From assembly GCA_021234155.1 (NCBI GenBank), contig JAJEKV010000090.1, positions 3,338,479 to 3,402,478 of the forward strand: DNA of 64,000 bases. The letters run 5' to 3'. The DNA comes from Isoetes taiwanensis (lineage: Eukaryota > Streptophyta > Lycopodiopsida > Isoetales > Isoetaceae). The position numbers and the translations under genes are program-made. The notes under the pieces are model-generated. The model was not told the DNA's origin, made no database searches, and worked only from the letters and a program-made list of their open reading frames with translations. Of the stretch, positions 47,001 through 59,612 are shown in pieces; the stretch's first letter is position 1; the number at the start of each line of letters is the position of its first letter.

Positions 47001-49366
47001 AAGTATATGCATGCATTTCCTTGATTCCTAAGGTTAAGCAGCCTTCTACTATTAATGATTGGAGGCCTATATCCTTGTTGTCCTCTGTGTACAAGATTAT
47101 TGCGAAAGCCCTGGCCGAGAAGTTGAAGCCGGTGTTGACTTCTTCCATTAGTAAGGTGCAGTCTGGGTTTGTTCCTGGGAGGAACATTTTGACTAATGTT
47201 GCCGCAGCTTATGAGGGCCTTTATTGGGCCAGGAGAACAGGTCAAGGCATTGTCTATCTTAAGCTTGACTTTGCCAAAGCTTATGATAGTGTCCGTTGGG
47301 AGTTCTTGTTCCATGATGATGTTAGCGTTGGCTGGGTCCACGCTTTGAGAGACGATCATGAAGTCGCATAGGTCAAAGCACGGGCTACTGGTGTGTGCGG
47401 GGTGAACCCTCCGCCTTTTTCTCCTTAGGCGAGGGTGCGTCGTGGGTGCCCTTTGGCACCATTTTTGTTTACGATTGGGCGGCAGGCACCGCCTCGATTG
47501 TTTTTGGCTGCAAAGGAGGGGGTGGTGGATGGGCTTGGATGCGGGATGGTAGTCAGCCAGATTATTAACCAGTTCGCCGATGACACTTTTCTCTTCTTGG
47601 TGGCGTAAGAGAGGAATTTATGAATGTGAAGGGTTTGCTTTGGATACTTTCTCCTTGGCCTCGTGCATTCTTTTCCTCGAATTGGGGTAAATGCTCGCAT
47701 TATGGGCCCAGATTGACTCCGCCTCCCCTTGTTTGGCTCTATTCCCTTGGAAGGTGCTTCCAAGTAATGTGTGTACTAAGTCATTGGGTATTCCCTTTGG
47801 AGGGATGTTTCCATGGGGAGGGTGTGGGATGAGATTTTGCGGGGGTTGCGTAAACACCTCAATTGGTGGAAGGGTAGCAAGTTGTCCATGGCGGTAGGAT
47901 CACTATTGCCAAATCGGTTACTTTGTAGCACTCATGTGTATACAAAGATTTGCGATGTTAGCTCCTCGAGGGTAAGATACGTGCTTTGGATAAGATTGTT
48001 CAAATTTTGTGTGGGGCGGGATGATGAAGGGGCGGTTGTTAAAGTGGCTTGGTGGAAGTGTCTCCGCCCGGAGGATGGGGGCTTGGCCATTCGGATTTGG
48101 CAATCGCATAGTAAGGTGTTGGTCTCTAAGTTTATTTGGAGCATTCTCGCAGATGGAGCATCTTCTCCTCGGTGCGGCACTATTGTGGCAATCTCTTCGC
48201 CATTGTGTGGCATTTGGAAAGTCGTCTGCGTGCATGTAGAGTTGCCCAGGCAATCGTTGTATGGTCTCCGCCTTTCCCACATGCATCCCCTTTTCTCCGC
48301 GGGGTGTTGCGGGCTTGGGATCACGTCGCGTGTGCTCTTCCAACCTAGATTATGCCTCGGTTTATCACCACTCTTCTCCTTTCTTGTGGGTTCCTCTACC
48401 CCTGCGTATTTTGCCCTTGGTGGTCGCCATCGTGCATGCTTTCTGGACGCAGTTCCCGCTTGGAGGTCGGCCAGTGCTCACCTTGGAGGATTGGTGTTGG
48501 GATGGTCACTAGCTTCGGTGGGAGTTCTTTTCGAGCTCGTTTTTCGCCGAAGGCGCGTGGACCGCTATCCGGGAACAAGTGGCGGGAGTATTCGCTACAC
48601 ATACCTATAGTCCCTCGGGGGTGATGTGGTGGTGCAGGTTTGAAGGTTCATCCGGATGTTGTATCTTCTTGTTTTGTGCGGTCTTGTTACCGGGTGTTGG
48701 CTATTCATGACACTCGCCCAAGTGGACATGGATCTCTCTTCCCCACCGGGTTTCGGGTGCTTCGTGGCGGTGGTGCACCGCCGTATCGACGTCGTGAATG
48801 TCCTTGTGAGTCGGTTTAGGCGGGTGTGAGCCCTCTTTGCCCTTGTTGTGGCCTTCATCGTTGAGGCTGTGGAGCATTGTCCGGTTTTATGCCCTCACTT
48901 GCGGGTTGCCCGGATTGGGTCAGGGACTCGCTTTCGTGTGAGATTGACTAGCCAACAATTGCCGCTTCATGTATATCCCGGTGCTTGGCTGCCGCCAGAC
49001 GGCAGCAAGCCTTGCATCCGTGTGGCTTGGTTGGTGTGGTTGATTTGGAAGCGGCGGGCGGCCGTGGATCTTCGGGGATTCAAGCGACTGCGGCCTCTCG
49101 ATTCCTCGACTTCGTGTACAAGCTATTTCAAAGCTTTTTGGTGTTCCCGGGAATAGTAGAGCGGAAGTTTTCCATTTGGCGGGACTTCTTGGGTGTGGTA
49201 GATGGTGATGGTCAGTTTGTACAGCAGTAGAGTTGTAGTTGTTGTGGAGTGTCGAGGTATCACTGTCTCTTTGGGGCAGTTCTCCTTCCTCCTCACTTGC
49301 TTTGTAACATTACCATTCTTTTAATATATTGCTGACACAGTTCTTCAAAAAAAAAAAAAGTATATG
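47001..49366 (+). mobile_element. 5'-truncated LINE with RT, poly(A) and target duplication
   Basis: Starts inside the reverse transcriptase: SLIPKVKQPSTINDWRPISLL, then KLKPVLTSSISKVQSGFVPG and YLKLDFAKAYDSVRWEF. At about 47440-47600 the frame-shifted text gives GCPLAPFLFTIG and INQFADDTFLF with the catalytic Ala-Asp-Asp. 48000-48170 codes VAWWKCLRPEDGGLAIR, the zf-RVT region. It ends CAGTTCTTC plus 13 A at 49347. AAGTATATG flanks it at 47001-47009 and 49358-49366, with ATGCA following on both sides after one extra C on the left. The GC content is well above its surroundings. Confidence 0.85.
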
Positions 49367-49524
49367 ATGCAAGCCATGCAGCATGTTATACATAATGCAG
49401 GTTTACAAAGGCAGGCAACAACTGCACACGAAGACATCAAACCTACATGCATAGCAGGTAATGATTGTAATCATTCACGGTTTGTCAGATAGATAAAATC
49501 TAGACATGTTTTTTTATTGCAGAG

Positions 49525-50480
49525 AAAAGCTGATATGACATGAAGTGATGACGATCTAGATAGCGTTGATGTCCAAAAAGCTGAGACTGATGCGTCTTTT
49601 CCAGTAAGGGAGGAGGTTATTATTATTGATACACCAACTGTCAGTGAGAGAGCTACAAGTATTTCATATTAAATTTTGATTGAATTTCTAATTAGGAATT
49701 TGGCCTATTTTCACAGTGAAGACTAAAAAACTATCAGATAGAGGAGGATCCATCAAAGAAACTTTCATAATAGATGTTCATCTTGATAGCATAACTGCCA
49801 ATGTTGTTGATCCTAGTCAGGACGAAATCCCCAGCACTACTCAGGATGGAATAGATTCCAGAGTAGCACTTGATCAACCCAAGTAAGTGGAGATGAATGT
49901 TATCTGGCATATATTTGTGCATCTCAATTTTTTTGTGCTCTCTTATAGGAATACATATTAGAAGCTTTTAAAACTTGTCCCATTTGTTGCTTTTCGAGAC
50001 ATTCATCCAAAGCCATCATTTGTAGTTAATTACAATGATGTAGAGGAGCTAGCTGCTAATGCCTCCATGTTGAGTTTTCAGTATCTGAAAATGTTCTTGG
50101 TTCTATAAAATTTTCCTAAAGTTCGTGCTCACGATTTTTTATTTATTATGCAAGTATATAAGTCAAAAGATACCCAAAAATTTGAAGGAAAAATTCTTCT
50201 TCTATCCTCCAAATTGTACGTGGAATTCAAAATGCATGATGAAAAAGACACGAAGTCTTCTTTGCAAGCTATTTTGACTAGAGCAGTCAAGGGGGATTGC
50301 ATTTCGAAAAATGACAATTATTTTGCTCCCAATAATAGATGCAAATCACTAGTCATTGCTAATAATTGGTGGAGTTTATGCTAATGTTCCAAAAATACCA
50401 GTTTTTACGACTCCGCGGATCATTTTATTAAATTCTCTTGAGGCCATCAAATCTGATGTTGCTGTCATTATAAGGTAAGC
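49525..50480 (+). pseudogene. Exon-like blocks of an unrecognised gene
   Basis: Pieces flanked by splice-like signals. After TTTTATTGCAG (49523) comes DDDLDSVDVQKAETDASF and REEVIIIDTPTVSERATS. After TTTTCACAG (about 49716) comes VKTKKLSDRGGSIKETF, IIDVHLDSITANVVD and QDGIDSRVALDQP, ending at a GTAAGT donor (49881). Later blocks read LLKLVPFVAFRDIHPKPSF, a 78-codon frame at 50148-50384 (KFEGKILLLSSKLYVEF) and GGVYANVPKIPVFTTPR. In-frame stops occur. These could continue the coiled-coil gene at 45.7 kb, split by the LINE at 47.0 kb; that is inference. Confidence 0.4.
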
Positions 50481-52510
50481 AACATTTTTGTAGTTAATTT
50501 CTTTCCAAGAAAGCTAAAATCATCTTTGCTTACCAGGATATACTCTCAGTTACTGACATGGCTGCAACATAATCCAAACGTTTAGCAGGTTTGAAGAGGA
50601 ACAAAGATGAATTTAAAATTTAGTGGGCCAAGGTTCCAAAACAGCAAGATGACTGAGATTGTGATCTATATGTTATGGCATGCATAGAGCTCTTTGTTTC
50701 TTACTTTGGGGAGAAAAAAATAAAACCTTTGTGAGTCCTTTAAGTTTTCTTTTGTTTAGGTTTGTCCATTGTACTGATGTTTTTTATGAAATAGTTCTCA
50801 AGTGAATGGTTCAATGAAGACTTTGCATTCAACAGAGGTGATGTTCTCTCCAAAGCCTTACTGCATAAGGCTATGAATGGAATTGTAGAATAGTACATAC
50901 AGTACTATGATAGATGATGGATTTCAACAATGATAGATTACAGATGATGGATGTATGATTTTAGGTAATGGATGTAATACAAGTCACCACAGTTTTTTTT
51001 TTGGGTCAAAAAGCATTTCCATACATTACATAGCAAGCTTATATAACAACATTCCATTCAGAAGAAAATGGAGTTAAACATATACATGTGATTTCAAAAT
51101 TTTACAGTGTTGGATTGCAAAACAAGAATCCTTACAAGTATGTAGTTCCAGAAAAAAAATCCATCTCAGTTCTGGGCATTCTATTTTTTATACATTCTTC
51201 ACCTACATTGTCTTCAGCCTCTTTCTTCTTTGTTGCATTTACAGAGGTTTGTTACATTTGAAGCACTTCCATTGGCGGATATAGACATGGTCTTTAGTTA
51301 TAATTCCAAGATTAGTGTCTTTGTTAGATGCTTGGTCTTTCAAGCCAAAGAAAATGGTTTGAATCCTTGTAAGGACAATGTTGGTTTGGTTGGCATTAGA
51401 TTCCGTTATCAACCATAAATTTTGATTAGATCCATGATTTCATTTAAATCACTTGTTGGTCATGAACCATACCCTGGAGCTAGTATTTTGTTTAAGTACC
51501 GTAACAGCCGCCAAGGGTTCCGCTTTTCCATTTTGTTCCTGTTTGTAGCTCTGTTTATAGTTTTGTAGTTGTTTTATCTAAGAACTAGGTTTGCATCTGG
51601 AAGACATTCTAAGAGTAACCTTGACTCCTGGAACCAAACATTGTGATGCCATAGCCGACCAGAAACTCGAAAAGAACTACTGCAATGTTGCATTTATTGA
51701 AATTCCCAATCAAGTTTACAAAGACGCCTCATTTCAAGGCCAAATATGCGGTCTGCCCCATTGCAAAACCTTGAGGGAAAGATTCTAGTATGCGCTCCAT
51801 TATGCATCAATAAGGGTCCAGAAAGAAAAGGAGGGAGAGGGAGACGGGGCATTGAACCATTCAAAGACGAGCATATAACGAAAATTTTTTAGTCAAGAAT
51901 TAAGGAATCGACCTGATTCAAAGCTGGGAGATAAAGAGACGTCAAAACATCTGAAAAACCTTAGATTTTGGCATGAACAACAAGTAGAAACCAGATAATA
52001 AAAAGAATTATTTATCTTTTAATCTTTACGAGAGCTTGTGACCTTCTGGTCCGTCTGCGATAGCTGAGCTTCACAAGCCAAGGAATCGTTTCTAATATAG
52101 AGCCTCTTTGCATCATTCATTCTTCTTCTGGGAAGTTGACACAAGAAAAGAGCTCATTCTGCTTTATTTTCATTTGCATCCTCTGCTCCAATATTCCTTT
52201 TTGATTCAAAGCTTGGCTCAATCACTATTCTTAGCCGGCACTGCAAATTAGAGAGCAACACCGCAATGTTCTTCTAGAGGAGGGAGATTTAGCCAGAGTT
52301 TCAAAATTAGACAAGAGTAAGAAAAAAAACAACCTGAGGCGAAAAAACAAAGTCGAAACGAGGATAGTTGTTGTTAGAAGAAGAATCGATGGAAGATTGC
52401 TGTAGGAAGAAGAGAATCTGTAGAAAAGAATCTGGAAAACATGGCAAAATTGACGATGGGATTTCCACCTATGGGAGGATCACGCGCTTGAACCCACCGG
52501 CAATCGAGAG
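50481..52510. other. No recognised gene; retroposon tail at 50.99 kb
   Basis: The T-run at 50991-51002 followed by GGGTCAAAAAGCATTTCC resembles the poly(A) end of a minus-strand LINE. No RT is readable. ORFs in 51.2-51.8 kb and 52.37-52.65 kb are unsupported. Confidence 0.35.
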
Positions 52511-52593
52511 TTTCCAGTTGGAAACTAGCAGGCGACGGCACATCTTGCGGCTAATGCCACTCGTAGCAGTGTCGCCTGTCGGTTTCCAACCAG
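52511..52593. repeat. Hairpin-forming inverted repeat
   Basis: TTGGAAAC (52518-52525) and CAGGCGAC (52529-52536) pair with GTCGCCTG (52571-52578) and GTTTCCAA (52582-52589), with a symmetric three-base internal loop and a 34-base apical loop. The shape resembles a short plant pre-miRNA or a foldback remnant. 52600-53905 after it holds no recognised gene. Confidence 0.6.
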
Positions 52594-53905
52594 TAGATTC
52601 CCTAGCACAAATTGATTGTCTTAGCCTTCAAATTCGTCATGGTAAATAAGTAATTGCTATGGTAACTAATTGGATCTTGAACCAAGTGAGCTTTTTGTGT
52701 AGGATGGATGAATAATAAGTTTTTCTTTGGCTGGTTATTCTTACGAAATTTCATCATCATACTGGGAAGGGGTCCTTTTGAGGTTTACATATTACTTCAT
52801 TTCTAGCGCATGTTTTAGTAATTTGTTCAAAGGTGATTGGATGTACTTTTTGAACAAGGACTAATAACTTCTGAAAACTCTTAATCAACATATTGTTACT
52901 TCTTTATTATTGCTCCTTTATCTCAAACTCTTTGCAAAATCTGATTGAATATAAATCCCGTGAAATGTTCTCATTGATACAATATAGTATCTCAACTTAA
53001 GCACATGAAGCGACTACAGCAACTTTGTAGTCACTTGAACGGATCGACGTCCTACAGTCCCTATATATCAAGGACTTGTATAGTAAATACATACAACCAA
53101 ATATGCATTGCAATATTTACAATGGTAGTTGTATATATTAGTTTCCAAGGCATACTTGCTTACGGATGTTAAGTATACAATTCACCCAAACTAGGATAAA
53201 ACAACTTGTGGGATAAATTTATTTGCTAACATGACAACTAATGTCTCGCATTTGTGCACATAATCTTGGTTCGAAGAATTCTCGAAAGTCTTGTAGTCCA
53301 TGGAATGATTTCAAATTTAGTTGTGCAATTTAAAAATAAGACTGAAAATTTGCTTTGTGAAAGTAAGAGGTTTTCTTGGTGCCTCTAGAGGAATAGAAGC
53401 ATGTATATTAGAACTTGTTGGGTAGGTTTAGAATAAAAGAAGAGGTGATAGGTAAAGGCTAGAAAATTTCTCGCAACGAGCTTTTATAAATTCTCTTTAT
53501 CAAATTTTTATCCAACTTAAGAGTTGTACACTAGAAAAAACTGAGAGCCAGGCATCGAAAAACTAGGAGTTAGTATCCTAATAGTTCGAATTTTTATTTG
53601 TCGGCAAACAAATTGTGGGGTTTCCTTTAAAATTCTTTAAAATTCGGCAAATAATCTTGAGTTTATATTCAAAATTCGGTGGAGCATGACACTTACCGAC
53701 AAATTATCTGGTTAGAGCTATTGGGGATTTCGAAGCCTGGAGCGAGGTATGAATTCTATTAAGAGCGTTCAAGTGTTGACTACACCTAGAGATCCAACGA
53801 GAGAAAGGACAATGATGAGGGAAGCTATACAGATACAAATCGATATGATTCGGTCCTCACACACAAGGTTAAGTGGAAGGAACAAAAGAGAACCTTAGTA
53901 CAAGA

Positions 53906-54105
53906 GGAAAACAACGAGCGCCGTAAATATCGGACACTGACATGTTATACCCACGGGGATATCCGTGGTATATCCGTGTGTTTGACATGTTATAGCCACG
54001 CCCAAAAAAAATACACGGCGTTTTTGTGGACTTAGCCGATTTTTTGCCATTTAAGGCTGGGTATAACATGTCAGTGTCCGATATTTACGGCGCTCGGGAA
54101 AACAA
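53906..54105. mobile_element. Foldback MITE, Mutator-like by target duplication
   Basis: Perfect 39-bp inverted repeats at 53915-53953 and 54058-54096, starting CGAGCGCCGTAAATATCGG. The element is 182 bp. GGAAAACAA is duplicated exactly at 53906-53914 and 54097-54105; a 9-bp duplication is the mark of Mutator superfamily transposition. Inside, GACATGTTATA is repeated near the left arm. No coding capacity. Perfect arms and duplication point to a recent insertion, 1.6 kb upstream of the KNOX start codon. Confidence 0.92.
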
Positions 54106-55725
54106 AGCCAAATGAAGGGAATTCAAACAAGGAAAAATCAAAGGATGGCTGGAAAAAACAATGGAAGAGGCAAGCAAGCAAGCCAATGAGAAACGAAAGA
54201 AGCAAGAAACAAAGATAGATGGAGATCAAACACAGAAACCAAAGGGAGGCAAAAATGTGGGAGAAATAAAAAAACACACGGGGGGCCCTGGGGCCCGGCT
54301 TCCAAAGGCGGATATCGTCCGCCCCGCCACGTCACACCGCTGCGGCGCTTTCAAACCGGGGCGGCGGCACACGTCCCCTGACGGGCCAGTACCATACACC
54401 TGGCCGCCCGCCCGTCACGTCAGCCCGTCACATCCATTTAACGCCGCAGTGTAGCGCAACCCAGTAGGTAGGTACACGCCCATGTGCCCTTGTACATTCT
54501 GGGACACTGCCCCAAACCCTAACCACTATCCATCCATACAACTGTCCCAAATTCCTTCCCGTAGATACCCTTCCCCCATACCCCTGTATTATACCCCGTA
54601 TCCATTACGACGTAAAACCCGACCAAAATCTCAACGGCCACGATCCCTCAGTTAGTTGCGCGCCACATCCCGCCGTTTATTCCCCTGTCAGTCGCCCGCC
54701 ACAGCCCCCACCTCCTGGCCCCACCTCCGCCGTCTCTCGCACGTGTCCCCCTCCGATCGTCGCTTTCGCCCCTTCAACGGCCCATATCCTCCCCCGCAAA
54801 GCTACCCACAATCCTGCCCGTTGTTCCCCCGTGTAACATCCTATAGTCTTTTCTTCTGCCGGAGTTGCCATCGCCATCGCCAGCTCTGCCGACGAGCTTG
54901 AGCTAGGAATTTGATCAGAATAGATGAGATAATGAAGGATTAGTCTTTGTGTGTTCCCCAAAACTTCTGCCGGATCTGCTCGTTTCAGCCACTTCCGGAC
55001 TTGCGAGCGGATCAATCTGTCCAAAATCTGTTGAGCTCGATCTGTCAATCTGTTCGGCCTTCTGGTTCCAGGTCCAGCGACTGCCATTCTTACTTTTTTG
55101 GCCCTTTTGCCATCCCTCTGTCCTAGGCTGCAAGGCTCAGACTGAATACTACGGCAAAACTTCTTTGCCTTCTTATTTCTCGAGCGTAGAGCATAATCCA
55201 AAGGTTAGGCCGTCTGCCGGAGCTCTTCTTTCTCACCTTCGTATTTCTTGGCATTGCTCTTTTCGAGGGGCTCCGTTGTGAAGAATATAGAGCATGGTAC
55301 ACTTCTGTCTTCTTCCCAGATTTGCAATAAATAGCAGCCCAGTTTGTGCGTTTAATCTTCTTCTTTTTCATCTCTTACTTTACCGGAGTAGCTCCATTCT
55401 TTACTAAGGCATTCGTTCTTACATCTAGAGCTTTCAAAAATCGCTTTAAGTCTGGAGACTCTATCTTCAATCAACAGCTTTCTTAATGAGACTCTTGCCA
55501 ATTCGGGAACTATAAGAGGTCCATGGTTTCTTTCTTGTCTTTTCTTGATCGAACCATGAAAAAAGCAGGTGCAATCTGTTGGATTGCACCTGTATCGGGT
55601 ACCAGACAGTTGAGAAAGATTAAGTAATCCAAAGCGATGCTTCAAACTGATAAAATTTCGTATGAAGTCTTTTCAGTTCTAAATTAGCCGAGAAGCTGGA
55701 AAAACAAGCTGGTATAAGCAAGATT
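54106..55725 (+). promoter_or_regulatory. KNOX upstream region and leader
   Basis: A GC-rich block at 54280-54460 and a pyrimidine-rich block at 54650-54850 stand out from the AT-rich surroundings, as at plant promoters and 5' leaders. Visible motifs are CCACGTCAC at about 54330, the telo-box AAACCCTAA at 54514-54522, CACGTGTC (G-box type) at 54740, and a GGCGGATATCGTCCGCC palindrome at about 54306. ORFs on either strand here are unsupported. The transcription start and any leader intron cannot be placed from sequence alone. Confidence 0.5.
55566..55592 (+). other. Perfect 11-bp hairpin in the KNOX leader
   Basis: CAGGTGCAATC, loop TGTTG, GATTGCACCTG. It lies 134 bases before the start codon, so if transcribed it would be a stable leader hairpin. 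Confidence 0.75.
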
Positions 55726-58700
55726 ATGCTATTCAGCAATCTGCCACAAAGCATGTCCGCACAGCAATTTGCAGATCTACAGCAAGGAAACAGATATGCG
55801 CCGGAAAGGCCAATAGAGACGGAACACATGAGTCTGAGGCAGATGCTACAGAAAAGAGAGAGGGAAATTTCGGAAGCAACAAGGTGCGAATTGCCAAATC
55901 AGAGGTCAGAAATGAATGGAAATTGTCAAGAAATCGAAGATGGAGGCAACAAGGATTCCGACGAACACAAACCCAGTATTATAAACACGGCTCCGACTTG
56001 GTTAAGCAATGCCATGCTACAGCAGGCACACAATGCTGCCGGAGCTTCGGCTTCAAGCACAAATAGCTACAGCCAATGGCTTTCCATGCCCATAAACGCG
56101 ATGCATCACACAGAAGGAAGCAACCCAAATCCGGATATGGTAGAAAATGTAACCATTTCTGCCCAACAATCTCACGGATCGTCTGGGCAGGGAAAAGGGT
56201 TTCTGGATCTTCATGCTGATACTGCAAATAGTAGCGATCTTGTGGACGGTGAGGCCGCAGAAACGGATGATCATAATATCTGGCAGAATGCAAAGCTCAA
56301 GGCAGAAATTGTTTCGCATCCTTTGTATGAGCAGTTGCTTGCTGCCCATGTTGCTTGCTTAAGAACTGCAACTCCGGTGGATCAGTTGTCTAAAATAGAT
56401 GCCCAGTTGGGACATTCTCACCAGGTTGCTGCTAAGTATTCGATCCTCAATAACGACCAGAACTTGTTGAGTAAAGACAAGGAAGAGCTTAACGAATTCA
56501 TGGTATGTAGATCTTCTGCACCTTCATAACTTAATACTAGAGCTAGTTTTTTCTGCAGAATTTTTATGAATCTCATATTTGGTCAGAACCCGGGATATCT
56601 GGAACATAATATATTATAGAACGCGTAATTTCTGTAATACTGTAGTCCTTTGATTGACTTGAATTTCATGGGTACGCATTATCCTTTTCCATGTATTTTT
56701 CGTTTACAATCTGAACTACTTCAGCACGCAGTTAGGCGCCTCTGGTCGTCAGGAAAACTAGCAAATATGCTCTGAAATTTTTAGGATTATTTTTCTCAAA
56801 GATTCGCCCATCTAGTAGTGGTGCTTCTTTGGATTAGTAAAAAACATTTTCGGCATCTTTATGCGAGGACTCAAATCCCCACTGACTGCTCCACTCAATC
56901 AATCCCTGTTGCAGGCTTTGAAAAAAAAATAGTTAGGCTCTGGTGTGGGATTATTTCTATTGGGTACAAGGTCAGATTTATGGGTACAAATAACCGTTTT
57001 CAAAATATGGGTTTGTGTTGTGGTGATGAAGCCTGGCAGGGAAGAGGAAAATGGTTGTTTCATATACTAAAATCCTCGGGGTCTGGAATCCGGTAATGGC
57101 AGGAGATAGGATCACGTGATGAAATTGATGGCAAGATGATCACGAACAAGTCTCGAGAACTTGAGAAGCTCTGGCAGAATAAGAAATTGGGTCCTTTTCC
57201 ACTTCGTTTCTTTTTTGCAGCCCCATACGGACAGTGCCATAGTTTTTGGGCCTCAGAAGAATTGATGCTCTTTCTTCCCCTTCTTGATTCAAACCTCTGC
57301 CTGATTCTGTAGAAAGATGCGTGTCGGGTCGAATCGGTTTTCAGCGGCCAAGAAATTTTCCTGGTCCGTTTTTCCGCACAGGATGAGGATTTTCGTTTCT
57401 GTATTGGGTATACGGCAAGAATGCACAGAGCTCTCGCATCGGGATTCTGTCACCATGATAAAGAGTACTTGTTGCAACAGAGCCACTCCTTTCTGATATA
57501 GAACTGTGCCAAAGTGCAAAATTTTAATCCGGCTATCTTTCATTCCTGGGTTTTGCAACTGGGTTATGTTTGGCAAGATGGGTATGTGTTTTTAGTCACG
57601 TATCCCTGCTGCTTTGTTGCTTATGAACCCATTAAGTAAACTAGTTTTCTGGACACTGGGTTTGATCTTGGATGGAAAGATGAAGCCTGTAAGTAGAATT
57701 TCCTTCAATTTGTCAACTGGGTTTCTTTGTAATCCGGAACTGGGTTTTTCTTGACTTATCTTTCCTTATGCAAAAACAGTTCTATTCATTTCGATTGATA
57801 AAAATGGTATGGTTGGATTCGCAAATGAAACTCCTGTCTGAATGATATGCAGGCGCACTACGTTACGTTGCTTCGGTCCTTCAAAGATCAACTGCAGCAG
57901 CATGTCCGCGTCCATGCAATGGAAGCAGTTGTAGCCTGCTGGGAGCTTGAACAATCACTTATGAGCTTAACAGGTATGAAAGTTTTGGAGCTCGTGAGGA
58001 AAAGCTCACGACCTTTGTGTTTTTTCTTTTTATGCTTTTAATGATTACTTACCCAAGGCACGATTTTCTTTTATTACTTTACATGACCAAACTCTTCAGA
58101 TCCGTAGATTTCATCAATTTCCAATAATACCCTCTAGTACAGACCTTGCCCAACAGAAAGGGGAATGAAGAATGGTTGTACAAGACTAGAGAGAAGTGTT
58201 TGGTGAGCGCGTAGAGTACGGCCCTAGGATTTTTTTTTTTTAACCTTGGCCTGTGCTTTTCCTTTGAGCTTCCTTCACGGAAGCTTTTTGTTGTCCATTA
58301 TTGCTTGGAAATATGTGGCCTAGACTTGCTTGTCCTTGAGTTTTGATTTTGACTGGCCATGCCATGAACACACAGGCTACCAACTTCTTGTCCAGTTGGC
58401 ATTAGCTGGTTGCCGACACCAGTATCTTCCTGGATTTTCATAAACTTGTACATGTAGGTGAGGGGTTTAAAGTGAGGCACTTGTTTGATTTTCATGTCTG
58501 AATAAGGAATTTCTACATGAAAGTTAGGTGATCCTGACATTTTTTATGCCATCCGGAATAATTTAATTCACACTAGGACTCATAATAAGAGATGAAGTAA
58601 ACAAGTCTATGCTAGAATTAGTTGTTTTGTCTGAAATATCTACCTTATTCGGCAGCTTACAATACTTAATGCTTCTGATGTGATTACTACTTGTCCCATT

Positions 58701-59612
58701 TTCTTTCTTCCTGATTATTATATGTTAAAGTTGTAGCTTTTAGCTTTCCTAATGTTGGTTGTTTACAATCTTTTAAGTTGTTAGGATCACGTTTGCAAGG
58801 TCAATGTATCTTTCCAACCAAAGAACAATATCCCATATGGAAAGGACTCTTATGAAGAAAAACATACAAACTTTACTTTTTGGAGAAGAAAGTTGAGACC
58901 TTAGGGATATACAATTGTCCATGTGTAAGTAGTGAAAATTGAGCTTATACATAAATCTGACGACATTTTCAGCAGGTGTGTCACCAGGAGAGGGAACTGG
59001 TGCAACCATGTCAGACGAAGAAGACGAGCATTCAGACAGCGATCCTGGGTATTTTGATTGCATGGACGGCCATGATGCATCGGGATTTGGACCGCTGATA
59101 CCCACAGAAACAGAACGTACACTAATGGAGAGAGTACGCCATGAATTAAAGCTAGAGCTAAAACAGGCATGAACTAAACCTATCATGCACCATGTTGCAT
59201 ACTATACATTGGATTTTGAACTTATTGAAGGAACCCTTCTGCCATTATAGGGATACAGGGCTCGAATTAATGATGTTAGAGAAGAAATTCTTCGCAAGCG
59301 ACGCGCTGGAAAGCTGCCTGGAGATACCACATCTGTGCTGAAATCTTGGTGGCATGCTCACTCTAAATGGCCTTACCCTTCGGTAAATTAAAATGGGAAG
59401 ATGAAACTGTTTTGGTAGGTAGTATTTAGTCTTAACATGGTTTCTGTTTTGACTCCTTACTTCAGGAAGATGAGAAAGCAAGGTTAGTGCAAGAGACAGG
59501 CTTGGAGTTGAAGCAAATTAACAACTGGTTCATTAACCAAAGGAAACGAAACTGGCACAGCAATCCATCCTCCTCTGCATCCCTTAAAAACAAAAGAAAG
59601 AAGTCAGTATGA
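55726..59612 (+). CDS. Class II KNOX homeodomain protein (KNAT3/4/5-like)
   Basis: Five exons: 55726-56502, 57853-57973, 58976-59166, 59251-59382 and 59466-59612, summing to 1368 bases, 455 codons plus TGA with phases that fit. The N-terminus is Gln/Ser-rich. KNOX1 is at about residues 188-228 ([18 protein letters not shown]). KNOX2 is at 260-301 ([20 protein letters not shown]). The class II block [14 protein letters not shown] is near 304. ELK is at about 355-368, and the homeodomain at about 379-441 has the TALE loop WPYPSED and helix 3 [13 protein letters not shown]. Exon borders match the family. Intron 3 uses GC-AG. The KNOX domains pair with BELL partners; class II proteins act as nuclear regulators promoting differentiation. 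The C-terminus ends soon after KNKRKK, shorter than KNAT3, so a further exon after a GTATGA at the stop is possible. Confidence 0.95.

Noticed and set aside
47918-48343. Minus-strand ORFs of 130 and 141 codons
   Set aside because: Shadows of the GC-rich LINE coding strand; the zf-RVT motif is on the plus strand.
54677-55201. 174-codon minus-strand ORF upstream of KNOX
   Set aside because: Low-complexity translation of the pyrimidine-rich KNOX promoter/leader; no domain.
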